Positions 44,296-52,746 of a stretch of 64,000 nt of DNA are shown here, one piece after another. The notes below the pieces were generated by a model. That model was not told the DNA's origin and searched no databases. It saw only the letters and a list, made by a program, of their open reading frames with translations. This DNA is from an uncultured Latescibacterota bacterium (GTDB taxonomy: Bacteria; Latescibacterota; UBA2968; UBA8231). The translations under genes were made by a program, and so were the position numbers. The DNA is taken from NCBI GenBank assembly GCA_958295495.1, contig OY282352.1, positions 3,100,001-3,164,000 on the forward strand, read 5' to 3'. How positions within the stretch are numbered: the first letter of the stretch is position 1; every line of letters starts with the position of its first letter.

Positions 44296-45954
44296 ATGGA
44301 GCGTGAATTGATGACAACCAACAGTCCTGTTCTCATTTCTTGGGTAGCCGTAAATAATGATCCCTACGAGCCAAATAAGGGTAGCCCACCCGTCCCTGGC
44401 CCTACGCTCACCCTCCTTTTCGACGAAAGTTCGCCGTACAAGGATCGGGTACGCGATGTGGTGCTCCTCCGCAGAGAAGAGGCCGGCCAAGGCGGCGATA
44501 GAGAGCGTTGCGCTACGGATGACCTAAAAAAAGCCATCTTCGAGCAACGTTCGGATACCAAGATACGAGTAGAGTCTTGGAAGGCAGAGGATCCTACCGA
44601 TCACGAGACTATTCTCGAATTCTTGCGTAAGCTGATTCCAAAGATTCGGAAAAGCTACCCAGCGCGTGAACTCGTGATCCACGTAAGCCCAGGAACCCCT
44701 TCCATGCAGACCATCTGGGTACTAATGGGAACTACCGGCCTCATTGAGGCCCCATTCCAGTTGGTCAAATCGCATCGAAGACACGAGCGCCGAGGCCGGC
44801 CCGCTGTCGTGCCTGTTGAACTCGACATCGAGACCTTTTACAAAGCATACAAGGCTGCGGAACCTCGCCAAGTCGCCTCTGAGGAACAAGGCGTCTTTTG
44901 GGAGCCTCGCCACTTCCGCACCAATGTTATGCGGTATCTGTACGCTGAAGCACACCGATTTGCCCAGATCAAGGTGCCGGTGCTGCTTCTCGGCGAACGG
45001 GGGACTGGAAAAACCACAATCGCACGTTGGATACGCAGCAGCAGTCCTTTCAGACAACAGGCTCTTGATCAGGAGTGGCCCGCCATAGCCTGTGGACAAT
45101 ACACGTCCGAGACCCTTCGGTCTGAGCTTTTCGGGTACGTCAGGGGGGCCTTCACTGGGGCCTATGAGGATACGGAGGGCCTTCTCGCAAAAGCCAACGG
45201 AGATACGCTATTTCTCGATGAGATCGGGGACTTGAGCGCGGACAACCAACGTCGGCTCATCAAGGCACTTGAAGAGAAGACCTATTACCCAATTGGGGAG
45301 ACCAAACCGCAAAAGAGCGACTTCCGATTACTGGCCGCTACCAACCTTGAGTCGGACGAGTTGCACAAGCGACTCGACCCCGACTTTTTCGACCGCATCA
45401 GTCATCTCACCTTGCGCCTACCGCCTCTGCGCGAAATCGCAGACGAGCTAGACTGGCTTTGGCTTTCTGTATATCAGACCGCAATACCACGTGCTGGCGT
45501 AAGCGAGCGACGAGCACAGTTCGCCCAACAACATCACGCCCACATCGTGGTCAAGCTCAAACAACATCCGTTGCCGGGAAACATGCGCGACCTCTTCCGC
45601 GTGGCCTATCGCATTCTGGCGGTGAGGAACGATACCTACGAGCCGTTTTCGCCACAGGACGCGGTTGCCTACGGCCTAGAGGCACTAAGTGGTTTCGCTA
45701 CGCCATCTTCTGAGGGGAATATCTCTCGGTCAGTCGCCCGTGCCTTCGCAGATAACGCGCCTCTCAATGCCATAGTTGAAGAGGAGCGTCTCGAAACTAA
45801 AGCGGTTGAACGCACCTTTCGACAGTACATCGCGGAGGAGATCCGCCGCATCGCAAAGGATACGGGGAAGTCCGTTGAGCAATTGTGCGACCAGTCTGAC
45901 CGAACACTGCGGAGTTGGCGAAGTCCAAAAGATAGGAAAATATCTTCCGATTGA
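44296..45954 (+). CDS. RtcR-like sigma-54 activator with CARF-like sensor domain
   Basis: A 552-residue regulator. Residues 1-180 resemble the CARF (CRISPR-associated Rossmann fold) sensor of RtcR: an early strand PTLTLLFDE, then VRDVVLLRR, and the ligand-loop region ELVIHVSPGTPSMQTIWVLM, equivalent to the H-I-T-x-G-T-H stretch in RtcR. The AAA+ domain has Walker A GERGTGKT (233-240), the sigma-54 contact loop GAFTGA (284-289), and Walker B LFLDEIGD (305-312). A helix-turn-helix-like end (SVEQLCDQSDRTLRSW) closes it. RtcR is switched by a nucleotide or RNA-end ligand and opens sigma-54 promoters. Here a sigma-54 promoter lies 130 bases downstream. ATG 44296 is the first start; ATG 44311 is also possible. 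Identification is by motif comparison from memory. Confidence 0.82.
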   Translation: MERELMTTNSPVLISWVAVNNDPYEPNKGSPPVPGPTLTLLFDESSPYKDRVRDVVLLRREEAGQGGDRERCATDDLKKAIFEQRSDTKIRVESWKAEDPTDHETILEFLRKLIPKIRKSYPARELVIHVSPGTPSMQTIWVLMGTTGLIEAPFQLVKSHRRHERRGRPAVVPVELDIETFYKAYKAAEPRQVASEEQGVFWEPRHFRTNVMRYLYAEAHRFAQIKVPVLLLGERGTGKTTIARWIRSSSPFRQQALDQEWPAIACGQYTSETLRSELFGYVRGAFTGAYEDTEGLLAKANGDTLFLDEIGDLSADNQRRLIKALEEKTYYPIGETKPQKSDFRLLAATNLESDELHKRLDPDFFDRISHLTLRLPPLREIADELDWLWLSVYQTAIPRAGVSERRAQFAQQHHAHIVVKLKQHPLPGNMRDLFRVAYRILAVRNDTYEPFSPQDAVAYGLEALSGFATPSSEGNISRSVARAFADNAPLNAIVEEERLETKAVERTFRQYIAEEIRRIAKDTGKSVEQLCDQSDRTLRSWRSPKDRKISSD

Positions 45955-45960
45955 CGGAAG
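45944..45960. promoter_or_regulatory. Inverted repeat, candidate activator binding site
   Basis: CTTCCG (45944-45949), 5-base spacer, CGGAAG (45955-45960). A looser palindrome GGAAAATATCTTCC overlaps it on the left. It spans the stop codon of the activator gene and lies about 140 bases upstream of the -24 element, the distance at which sigma-54 enhancers usually sit. A weak terminator hairpin is the alternative. Confidence 0.4.
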
Positions 45961-46082
45961 AATAAATCCGAAAAAACAGCAAACGACCAGTATCCAAAGA
46001 AGATTGATATTGCCTATAAAAAATAAAAAAGTCTTTTGTTTTCAATAAATTGCGCTTAATAGCAACTTCTGGCCGCGCCCTG

Positions 46083-46099
46083 TTGGCACGGAAATTGTA
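46083..46099 (+). promoter_or_regulatory. Sigma-54 (-24/-12) promoter of the island operon
   Basis: TTGGCACGGAAATTGTA at 46083-46099. It matches the consensus TTGGCACG-N4-TTGCW with the GG and TTG elements in exact register; the one deviation is T for C in the -12 TTGC. The expected start is near 46110, giving a leader of about 39 bases before ATG 46149. Direct downstream position of a GAFTGA activator gene supports it. Confidence 0.87.
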
Positions 46100-46148
46100 T
46101 TGATGGCAAAGGCGAGCAGAATTAACCGCCGCCGAAAGGAGCCATCAG

Positions 46149-46475
46149 ATGAGCCATAACGGTGCGAGCGAGCAGCAACGCCAGATCCTCACGACGCATG
46201 CCCGGATGCGGATGACGGGCCGGCGGATTTCCGAGACCGCTCTTTCGGCGGTGATAGACTACGGCCGTGTAGTCTATGTGCGCGGCGCTAAAATCTACGT
46301 GATCGGTCGCAAGGAAGTAACAACATTCCTCCGCAAAGGTGTTAAATTAGCTGACTTTGAGGGCATCCACGTCGTGTGCAATCCCGATGGAGTCGTCCTG
46401 ACTACGTATCGGAATCACAATTTCCGAGGACTGCGCCCGCGAGATCGCCGCTTACGTCGGCGGCAGAACCTATAA
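46149..46475 (+). CDS. DUF4258-type small protein
   Basis: A 108-residue protein; ATG 46149 has AAAGGAG 7 bases upstream. The core pattern THARMRMTGRRISETALSAV, then VIGRKEV and GIHVVCNPDGVVLTTYRN, fits DUF4258, a small alpha/beta family of about 80-100 residues sometimes compared with RelE/BrnT-like toxins. An antitoxin partner is not visible, and the highly basic C-terminus (RGLRPRDRRLRRRQ) suggests nucleic-acid contact. It is the first gene after the sigma-54 promoter, 24 bases before the vWA gene, so it is produced with the island operon. A role as toxin, RNA-binding cofactor or autoregulator cannot be distinguished. Confidence 0.7.
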   Translation: MSHNGASEQQRQILTTHARMRMTGRRISETALSAVIDYGRVVYVRGAKIYVIGRKEVTTFLRKGVKLADFEGIHVVCNPDGVVLTTYRNHNFRGLRPRDRRLRRRQNL

Positions 46476-46499
46476 ACCTCAACGCAAAAGGAGAGGAAA

Positions 46500-47156
46500 A
46501 TGAGCGAACTCAAAAATTTTACCGTAAACAAGCCCCGCCCCCTTCCGGTGATTCTCCTCGCGGATGTCAGCGGGAGCATGGCCTCCGAAGGGAAGATCGC
46601 CGCCCTGAATCAGTCGGTGAAGGAGATGGTTTCCACGTTTGCCGACGAGGATGATTTGCGCGCCGAGATTCACCTCTGCGTGATCACCTTCGGCGGCGAG
46701 GCGAAAGCCCTCATCCCGCTGCAACCGGCGGCTGCGGTGGAATGGGTCGATATGACGGCTGGCGGCCACACGCCGCTCGGAGGAGCGATGACGATCGCCG
46801 CGGATCTCATTGACGATCGCGAGCAGATTCCGAGCCGCTCCTATCGCCCCACGATCATCCTCGTGTCCGACGGGATTCCGAACGACGAGTGGGAACCGAG
46901 CTTGAAACGCCTGACGACCGAGGGTCGTGCGGCCAAGGCCGACCGGATCGCGCTGGCCATTGGCAGCGACGCGGACGAGGAGATGCTGAAACGCTTCCTC
47001 AACGATCCCGAAAAGCGCGTCTATTACGCCGAGGATGCGCGGCGCATCAAGGAGTTCTTCCAATTCGTTACGATGTCGGTGACCCAGCGTTCGAGGAGTG
47101 CGAATCCGAATCAAATCCCTCGGAGCAGGAGCCCCTTCGGCATGGAGGATTTTTAG
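46500..47156 (+). CDS. TerY-like von Willebrand factor A protein
   Basis: A 218-residue soluble vWA domain. ATG 46500 has AGGAGAGG upstream. The metal-ion-dependent adhesion site is complete: DVSGSM (residues 22-27), Thr91 in GGHTPLGG, and Asp124 in LVSDGIPND. Length and simplicity match TerY. TerY-type vWA proteins occur with a PP2C phosphatase and a kinase as the TerY-P triad described by Anantharaman, Iyer and Aravind, proposed to bind metal and act as a phospho-controlled scaffold. The next two genes here are exactly such a phosphatase and kinase. The C-terminus adds a basic tail (QRSRSANPNQIPRSRSP) that might be the phosphorylated part; that is inference. Confidence 0.87.
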   Translation: MSELKNFTVNKPRPLPVILLADVSGSMASEGKIAALNQSVKEMVSTFADEDDLRAEIHLCVITFGGEAKALIPLQPAAAVEWVDMTAGGHTPLGGAMTIAADLIDDREQIPSRSYRPTIILVSDGIPNDEWEPSLKRLTTEGRAAKADRIALAIGSDADEEMLKRFLNDPEKRVYYAEDARRIKEFFQFVTMSVTQRSRSANPNQIPRSRSPFGMEDF

Positions 47157-47162
47157 ACGGCG

Positions 47163-47900
47163 ATGGGGGATTTTCCGCAAAACTGGCACTACTTTGGGGC
47201 CTCTGTGCGAGGCCCCGCGCATGTGCGTAGCGGCACTCTCAATCAAGACGCTTGGCGCGGAGGCCGTCTTCGCAACGGAGCGGCCATCGCGGTATGCGAC
47301 GGTTTGGGGAGTAGGCCGTATGCCCGGCGGGGTGCTCGGGAAGCATGTCGAGCGGTTTTTTTCGCGGTGCGCCAGTGGTCGGCGGTTCCCACGGCCCCTA
47401 TTGAAGCTCTCCTGCGATTGATCCACGTAATATGGTCTTTGCGCGTCTATCCCTACGCCGAGGCCGATTGCGCGACGACCTGTTTGTTCGCGGTCGCGGG
47501 TAGCGATGGCCGACTGCACATGGCCCAGTTGGGCGATGGTCTGTCGTTGGTGATGGACGGCAACACTCGACAGGCGACAGCACGGGCCGCGGACGGCTTC
47601 GTCAATGAGACTACCGGCTTGGGTGTTGCCAGACAACTCTCGGAATGGGAGACGTTTGAGTGCGACCAATCCGCTGACACCGCTGTACTGTTGGCAACGG
47701 ACGGCGTCGCCGACGACCTCGATGGCACCCGCCTCGGCGAGTTCGTCCACTTCGTCCGTTCCACGTACTGCCCGCTCGCTCCAGCAGAGCGGTGGCGGCG
47801 TGTTGCAAACGACTTGAGAAACTGGCCCACGCCTTATCACAGCGACGATAAGACGTTGGCATTCTTGTGGCGCGACAACATGGAGGCACGAGAGGCATGA
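47163..47900 (+). CDS. PP2C-type protein phosphatase
   Basis: A 245-residue PPM/PP2C phosphatase, 6 bases after the vWA stop. Metal-site motifs are present: NQDAW (27-31), AVCDGLGS (43-50), LLATDGVADDL (about 176-186) and DDKTLAFL (near the end). It should remove phosphate from Ser/Thr using two divalent metals, probably reversing the kinase encoded by the overlapping next gene and acting on the vWA protein or other operon products. It is compact, without membrane or sensor domains. The stop overlaps the kinase start (ATGA), indicating coupled and roughly equal production. Confidence 0.88.
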   Translation: MGDFPQNWHYFGASVRGPAHVRSGTLNQDAWRGGRLRNGAAIAVCDGLGSRPYARRGAREACRAVFFAVRQWSAVPTAPIEALLRLIHVIWSLRVYPYAEADCATTCLFAVAGSDGRLHMAQLGDGLSLVMDGNTRQATARAADGFVNETTGLGVARQLSEWETFECDQSADTAVLLATDGVADDLDGTRLGEFVHFVRSTYCPLAPAERWRRVANDLRNWPTPYHSDDKTLAFLWRDNMEAREA

Positions 47901-49420
47901 CCGACTATCCAAAAGATGTCGTTGACGAGCGCGGTAATGTGCATGTGCTCAAGGAGATGCTCGGCGAAGGAGGGCAAGGTATTGTCTTTGCCACGACCAA
48001 CCCCGACATCGCGGTAAAGCTGATTGCGGGCGGGAGCGAACCCGCAAGCGAAAGGAGGGGGACGCTGCTGGAGCGACTGACGCACGCCTCTGGGGCATCG
48101 CTGATAAAAGGGGACGCGGCGCGTAACGAATTGCGTACCCGGCTGGAAACGGTCCGAACCCTTCCTCACCCCGATGACCTGCACTTGGCCGAACCTTTGG
48201 CGATGCTGCGAGGGCATGTCGGCTACACCATGCGCCTATTGCGCGACATGGTCCCCATAAGGACGCTCATCCTGCCGCCTGAAAATATCGCGGAAGAATA
48301 TCTCGCTACTGGTGGCTTGCGCCGGCGTCTGCGCCTGCTCGCCAAGGCCGCCGAGATCCTCGGTCGTCTGCACTCGATTCCGTTGGTCTATGCCGATGTT
48401 TCGCCGAATAATGTGTTTATTTCGTCCAGTGCTGAAGCCAGTGAGGTTTGGCTCATAGACGCCGACAATCTTCACTTCCAGTCCGCGCCGGGGCCACAGG
48501 TGTACACACCGGGCTTTGGTGCGCCCGAAATCGTGGCGGGTCGCGCCCCGGTATCTACGCTTTCAGATGGGTACGCCTTTGCAGTTTTGGCCTTCTATGT
48601 CCTCGCCCAAATTCATCCGTTCTTGGGAAAATTGGTTGAGGAAGGCGGATGGGAGGAAAGTGTTGACCTCGAAGAACAAGCCTATGCTGGCGAGTTGCCT
48701 TGGGTGGGAGACGACGAAGACGATAGCAATCGGTCGGATAAGGGCATACCGAGAGAACCGGTGCTCACCCCGCGTCTGACGAAGCTCTTTCAGCAGACCT
48801 TTGGGGTGGGGCGTCAAGACGCCGCAAGTCGCCCGAGTATGCTCGAATGGGCCGAGGTGCTACACCAGTGTGCAGATTGGACTGTCGCCTGCGAAGGTTG
48901 CGGCTCGACGTTCTACGCTCCCCGAGAAAAATGTCCATGGTGTGACAGTAGCCCGTCTGCCAAATTGCTCTATGGCAAATTCTATGTCTGGGATCCCGAA
49001 TTCGACGCGGAGAGCTACGACGCGGTATTGGCTGGCCCGCCGGTGTGGCACCCCCTTGCTGTCTGTGTGCTTGTTTTGGGTGGAACTTACGACGCGGTAT
49101 TGGCTGGCTCGCCGGTGTGGCACCTCTGCATGGACCGCAATAAAGCCACGGATATCGCCCGACACGCCGCCGAGCCAAGCCTTTTGAGAGATGGCGACCC
49201 TCCGGTTATGACGGTAGAAGTGAGACACAGGTCGATTCGATTAACGCCGCACGGCGATTGGGTGGTGTACGCATACCTGCCGCGAGAAGGGCGCACCGAG
49301 GTGATCGATACGGCCAAAGAACTGCCGTTGCCACTTCCCGATAGCGAGTGGCTCCTGCATTTCGGTTCACCCGACCAGATTCACCGGGTGGCATATTTTA
49401 CCCTTATCGCGAGCGACTGA
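47897..49420 (+). CDS. Ser/Thr protein kinase with C-terminal zinc ribbon
   Basis: A 507-residue protein, ATG 47897 overlapping the PP2C stop. Kinase elements: glycine loop GEGGQG (23-28), ATP lysine in AVKLI (Lys41), catalytic loop YADVSPNN (165-172, Asp167), and metal-binding DAD (188-190) in place of DFG, as is common in TerY-P triad kinases. A zinc ribbon CxxC...CxxC (Cys332, 335, 346, 349) follows. After it a 36-base segment is repeated at 49016 and 49088, giving YDAVLAG-PVWH twice, 24 residues apart. The last third (MTVEVRHRSIRLTPHGDW) is an unassigned beta-rich domain. It would phosphorylate operon partners. Confidence 0.87.
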   Translation: MTDYPKDVVDERGNVHVLKEMLGEGGQGIVFATTNPDIAVKLIAGGSEPASERRGTLLERLTHASGASLIKGDAARNELRTRLETVRTLPHPDDLHLAEPLAMLRGHVGYTMRLLRDMVPIRTLILPPENIAEEYLATGGLRRRLRLLAKAAEILGRLHSIPLVYADVSPNNVFISSSAEASEVWLIDADNLHFQSAPGPQVYTPGFGAPEIVAGRAPVSTLSDGYAFAVLAFYVLAQIHPFLGKLVEEGGWEESVDLEEQAYAGELPWVGDDEDDSNRSDKGIPREPVLTPRLTKLFQQTFGVGRQDAASRPSMLEWAEVLHQCADWTVACEGCGSTFYAPREKCPWCDSSPSAKLLYGKFYVWDPEFDAESYDAVLAGPPVWHPLAVCVLVLGGTYDAVLAGSPVWHLCMDRNKATDIARHAAEPSLLRDGDPPVMTVEVRHRSIRLTPHGDWVVYAYLPREGRTEVIDTAKELPLPLPDSEWLLHFGSPDQIHRVAYFTLIASD

Positions 49421-49422
49421 GC

Positions 49423-52400
49423 ATGAAGCCGAATCAACTTAAATACGGCTCTGTGGAGCACATCCGCGTTCGGCCCTGTGGTACCCGTCCTGATTTGCAG
49501 AAGGGAGAAGAGATCGCTCTCAGGTGGAGCGAGGAAGCGCGGGCCTATCTGCTGTGCGGGGCCAAGGGGGTGGCCCGTGTCGAACCGGCGAGCCGCGCCG
49601 ACGAGGATACCTTGCACGAAATCTGCGTTCGCAATCTGACCCGCGTGGTCTGGATCGTCGAGATACAGGGCGAAGAAATTCTCATTCAAGCCCACACTTT
49701 TCAGCATGGGTTGCGGCTGGGAATACGCATCGGCATTGACGAACAGGCCATCGAAAAGGCGCGACAAATCAATCGGCGGAATAGGACGCCCAAGGTTCTG
49801 GTGGCGTGGCTGGAGGAGCAATGCCTGTTTCCGGCCGGACCCGGTGGCGAGGTCCGGGCGTTCCTTTCGGCTGGCCGGGAACCGAGTCGAGATACCCCGG
49901 AGGCGTTCGCGCTTCATGGTCGCTCCGTCAGAGTACATGTAAAGCGAGTGCCCGCGCCCACGGGTGAGGGGGAAGTGTTCCTCGTAGATCGGATAGTGCG
50001 TTCAGGTGGTAAGTCCCCTCGCTACCCCATCGCGCATGTTGAGGGGGATGTCCAGTTCACCGAGGCAACAGTGGAGGCGTGGGCGCGTGGAGAGGGGTTA
50101 GGGGAACTCCAGCAACTCGTCGACGACGATACGAATTTTTTAGCCATCTGGAAAAAGTACGGCGATCTCGAAGAGAACAGCATCCTCAACGAAGCACGCG
50201 CCATTGGCGGCATTGCCTATCGAAGGGGGGAGCGAGGCAGTGACGGAAAGGTGGAGTTTGATGTGGGGGGCGACCCTGAAGTTGCCGAGAAGTTAGCCCG
50301 GTTGGATCCCGGCGATTCAATGGATGTTGCGAAAGAGGTGCCCGCAATCCTGTTGGATGAGAACCTCACTTGGGCTGATTTCGGGACGTCGCAACGCGGG
50401 CAACAACGCAACAGCGTAGCCTTTCAAGGCGAGATCGCCGAGAGACCCCATATACAAAGAAAAACGCTCGTGTTGCGCCCCACGTCAGACGACGAGGTCC
50501 CACCCCAAGAGGGGTTCCTGTTTCGTTCCATACAGGGAGATAGCAAACGCCTAGAGAGGCGCCAAAAGGCGGAGGAGAAAATTCGCACTTTGCAATGCCG
50601 TCTCCCCATTTCTCACTTGCTCGTCGGCGCACGGGTTCCCGTGCCGCGGCGCAAGGAACTTCCCGCCCTGACTCCAAAGGTACTCGAGAAGCTCTTTGGC
50701 GACCATCCGCCAACGCCCCAGCAAGAGGAGGCCATTCGGGTGGCTCTCAATACCCCAGATATAGCCGTTATTCAAGGGCCGCCCGGAACCGGGAAGACGA
50801 AGGTCATCGAGGCCATTGTCGAACGGCTCAATGAAGAGTTGGACACCTTGGGAGCGGGTGCCGGACAGATCTTGGTAACGGGCTTCCAACACGACGCCGT
50901 GGAAAACGCCCTCAACCGGATTGATGTCCACAGTTTGCCGACGATCAAGTTTGGGCACCGGTCAGGGCGAGACGAGTTCGGAGAGAGCGAAAAGCGGATC
51001 GACCAATGGGTTCGGGAACGCGCAGGGTACATTCGGGAGCGGATGCCAGAAGTAGAAGGAAATAGCCTCCATCGCTGGCTCGCGTCCCAACGCGACAGCT
51101 ACGTACTGGCACCCGGTTTGCCCTCGACCACCGTGCGCCTTCTCCGGCAGGTCGTCGAGCGAACCTGTGGTGAGGTGTCGTCGCACCTATTGGATGGCAT
51201 CAGCGATCTGGCCGATGAAATCGAGAGGAATGAGGCATCTCGCGGAGAAGCGAATCCTGAAAGAAAGGCCCTCGAACGGGCAGTCCGGGCACTGCGCGTT
51301 GAGCCGGTCGGCTTTGCCGATGATGGCCCGCTCAATGCCCAACGGTTGCTCGCGAGGCTTGGGCGTCGGCATATCATTGAGGTGGAGCCAAAAGTTTTCA
51401 CCATGCTTGAACGCATGGCCGATTGGCTACAGCCTGAGCCGCCGGATTTCCTGTGCGATCTCGCACAAGAGAGAAAACGCCTTCTCCTCGCGCTCGTACC
51501 TGACCGATTCGCGCCCGTGTCGGCGGTAACGACGCGCAAAGATGTGGTCGAGTTGTTCGCGGCAACTTGTGCGGAGCTCGAGGAGCGGTATCGCATGTCC
51601 CAAAATGCCCCCGACGCTGCGATCGCCGACTACCTCGACCAGTTGGAGAACAATCCGCATTCGGTGCGCCGAGCCGTGATCAGCTACAGTCCTGTTTTTG
51701 GGGCAACGTGCCAGCAGTCGGCCAGCAAGGTCATCGCCGACGTCAAAGAGAATCTGGAATACGACACCGTACTCATCGACGAGGCCGCCCGCTCCAATCC
51801 CCTTGACTTGTTTATTCCCATGGTGCAAGCGCGGCGACGGGTGATCCTCGTCGGCGACCATAGGCAACTGCCGCACATCATTGATCGCCAACTACAGAAG
51901 GAAATTGAGCAAGCTGATGTACGCGACAAGTCGGTCGCAGAAGAGACAAAGGCATTCATCGAACAAAGCCTCTTTGAGCATGTATTCAAGCAACTGGGGC
52001 CAGAAGCGGGCAAAGAGACGCGCCGAGTCGTTACGCTCAACAAACAGTTCCGAATGCACCCCGTACTAGGCGATTTTGTAAGCAAGAAGTTTTATGAGGT
52101 TCACGACGAACCGCCTATTGAAGCGGGATTACCGGCGGCGGCCTTTGCCCACGAACTTTCCAACTACGAGGGGCGAGTTGCGGCTTGGTTCAATGTGCCG
52201 CCCAAACTCGGACGAGAATGGTCGGGACAGAGCAAGTCGCGGCCATCTGAGGCCAGTGCCTTGGCTCAAGAACTCAAGCGGTTGCTCGACGACCCTGCCG
52301 CCGAGAACCTCACCTTTGGCTGCATCACGTTCTACTCCGCTCAGGTCGAGTGCATCAAAGGCGAGCTAAAGGAACTCGGAGTTGTTGATGGAAACGGCGA

Positions 52401-52746
52401 GGTCGCGTCCGGTTACCGCGATCTTCGCCTACCCGATGGACAGGTGGTGGAGCGGCTCCGAATCGGAACGGTAGATGCCTTTCAGGGCAAGGAGTTCGAT
52501 GTGGTATTGCTGTCGGTCGTGCGCTCAAACAAACACCCCGACCATGACGAACGCGCTCGGCGCAGTCGATATGGTCACTTGATGTCGCCAAACCGACTGT
52601 GCGTGAGCATGAGCCGCCAGAAACGCCTGCTGATCGTCTTTGGGGATCCAACGTTGCTCGAAGCACCCAATGCTGAACCGGCCATCGGCCCATTAGTGCG
52701 ATTCCGACAGGAGCTTTGTGGAGGTGAGCATGGACGCATCGTTTGA
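49423..52746 (+). CDS. SF1 helicase of the UPF1/DNA2-like group with large N-terminal extension
   Basis: A 1107-residue protein; ATG 49423 lies two bases after the kinase stop. Residues 1-440 are an unassigned region with beta-rich segments, perhaps OB-like or substrate-binding. The motor has motif I QGPPGTGKTKV (about 451-461), motif II IDEAARSN (about 784), GDHRQLPH, motif IV LNKQFRMHP (about 872), motif V GTVDAFQGKEFDVVLLS (about 1015), and motif VI LCVSMSRQKRL (about 1060). This is the superfamily 1B set of helicases acting 5'-3' on DNA or RNA. The insert between motifs I and II is long (about 320 residues). Translationally coupled to the kinase and overlapping the next gene by 17 bases. 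Confidence 0.9.
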   Translation: MKPNQLKYGSVEHIRVRPCGTRPDLQKGEEIALRWSEEARAYLLCGAKGVARVEPASRADEDTLHEICVRNLTRVVWIVEIQGEEILIQAHTFQHGLRLGIRIGIDEQAIEKARQINRRNRTPKVLVAWLEEQCLFPAGPGGEVRAFLSAGREPSRDTPEAFALHGRSVRVHVKRVPAPTGEGEVFLVDRIVRSGGKSPRYPIAHVEGDVQFTEATVEAWARGEGLGELQQLVDDDTNFLAIWKKYGDLEENSILNEARAIGGIAYRRGERGSDGKVEFDVGGDPEVAEKLARLDPGDSMDVAKEVPAILLDENLTWADFGTSQRGQQRNSVAFQGEIAERPHIQRKTLVLRPTSDDEVPPQEGFLFRSIQGDSKRLERRQKAEEKIRTLQCRLPISHLLVGARVPVPRRKELPALTPKVLEKLFGDHPPTPQQEEAIRVALNTPDIAVIQGPPGTGKTKVIEAIVERLNEELDTLGAGAGQILVTGFQHDAVENALNRIDVHSLPTIKFGHRSGRDEFGESEKRIDQWVRERAGYIRERMPEVEGNSLHRWLASQRDSYVLAPGLPSTTVRLLRQVVERTCGEVSSHLLDGISDLADEIERNEASRGEANPERKALERAVRALRVEPVGFADDGPLNAQRLLARLGRRHIIEVEPKVFTMLERMADWLQPEPPDFLCDLAQERKRLLLALVPDRFAPVSAVTTRKDVVELFAATCAELEERYRMSQNAPDAAIADYLDQLENNPHSVRRAVISYSPVFGATCQQSASKVIADVKENLEYDTVLIDEAARSNPLDLFIPMVQARRRVILVGDHRQLPHIIDRQLQKEIEQADVRDKSVAEETKAFIEQSLFEHVFKQLGPEAGKETRRVVTLNKQFRMHPVLGDFVSKKFYEVHDEPPIEAGLPAAAFAHELSNYEGRVAAWFNVPPKLGREWSGQSKSRPSEASALAQELKRLLDDPAAENLTFGCITFYSAQVECIKGELKELGVVDGNGEVASGYRDLRLPDGQVVERLRIGTVDAFQGKEFDVVLLSVVRSNKHPDHDERARRSRYGHLMSPNRLCVSMSRQKRLLIVFGDPTLLEAPNAEPAIGPLVRFRQELCGGEHGRIV

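Noticed and set aside
46149..47156. Tellurium resistance (ter) operon
   Set aside because: A TerY-like protein is present but no TerD/TerC/TerB proteins occur, so classical tellurite resistance is not supported.
46479..47912. 477-codon minus-strand frame across the vWA and PP2C genes
   Set aside because: Both plus-strand genes carry complete catalytic or metal motifs and good start signals; the antisense frame has none.
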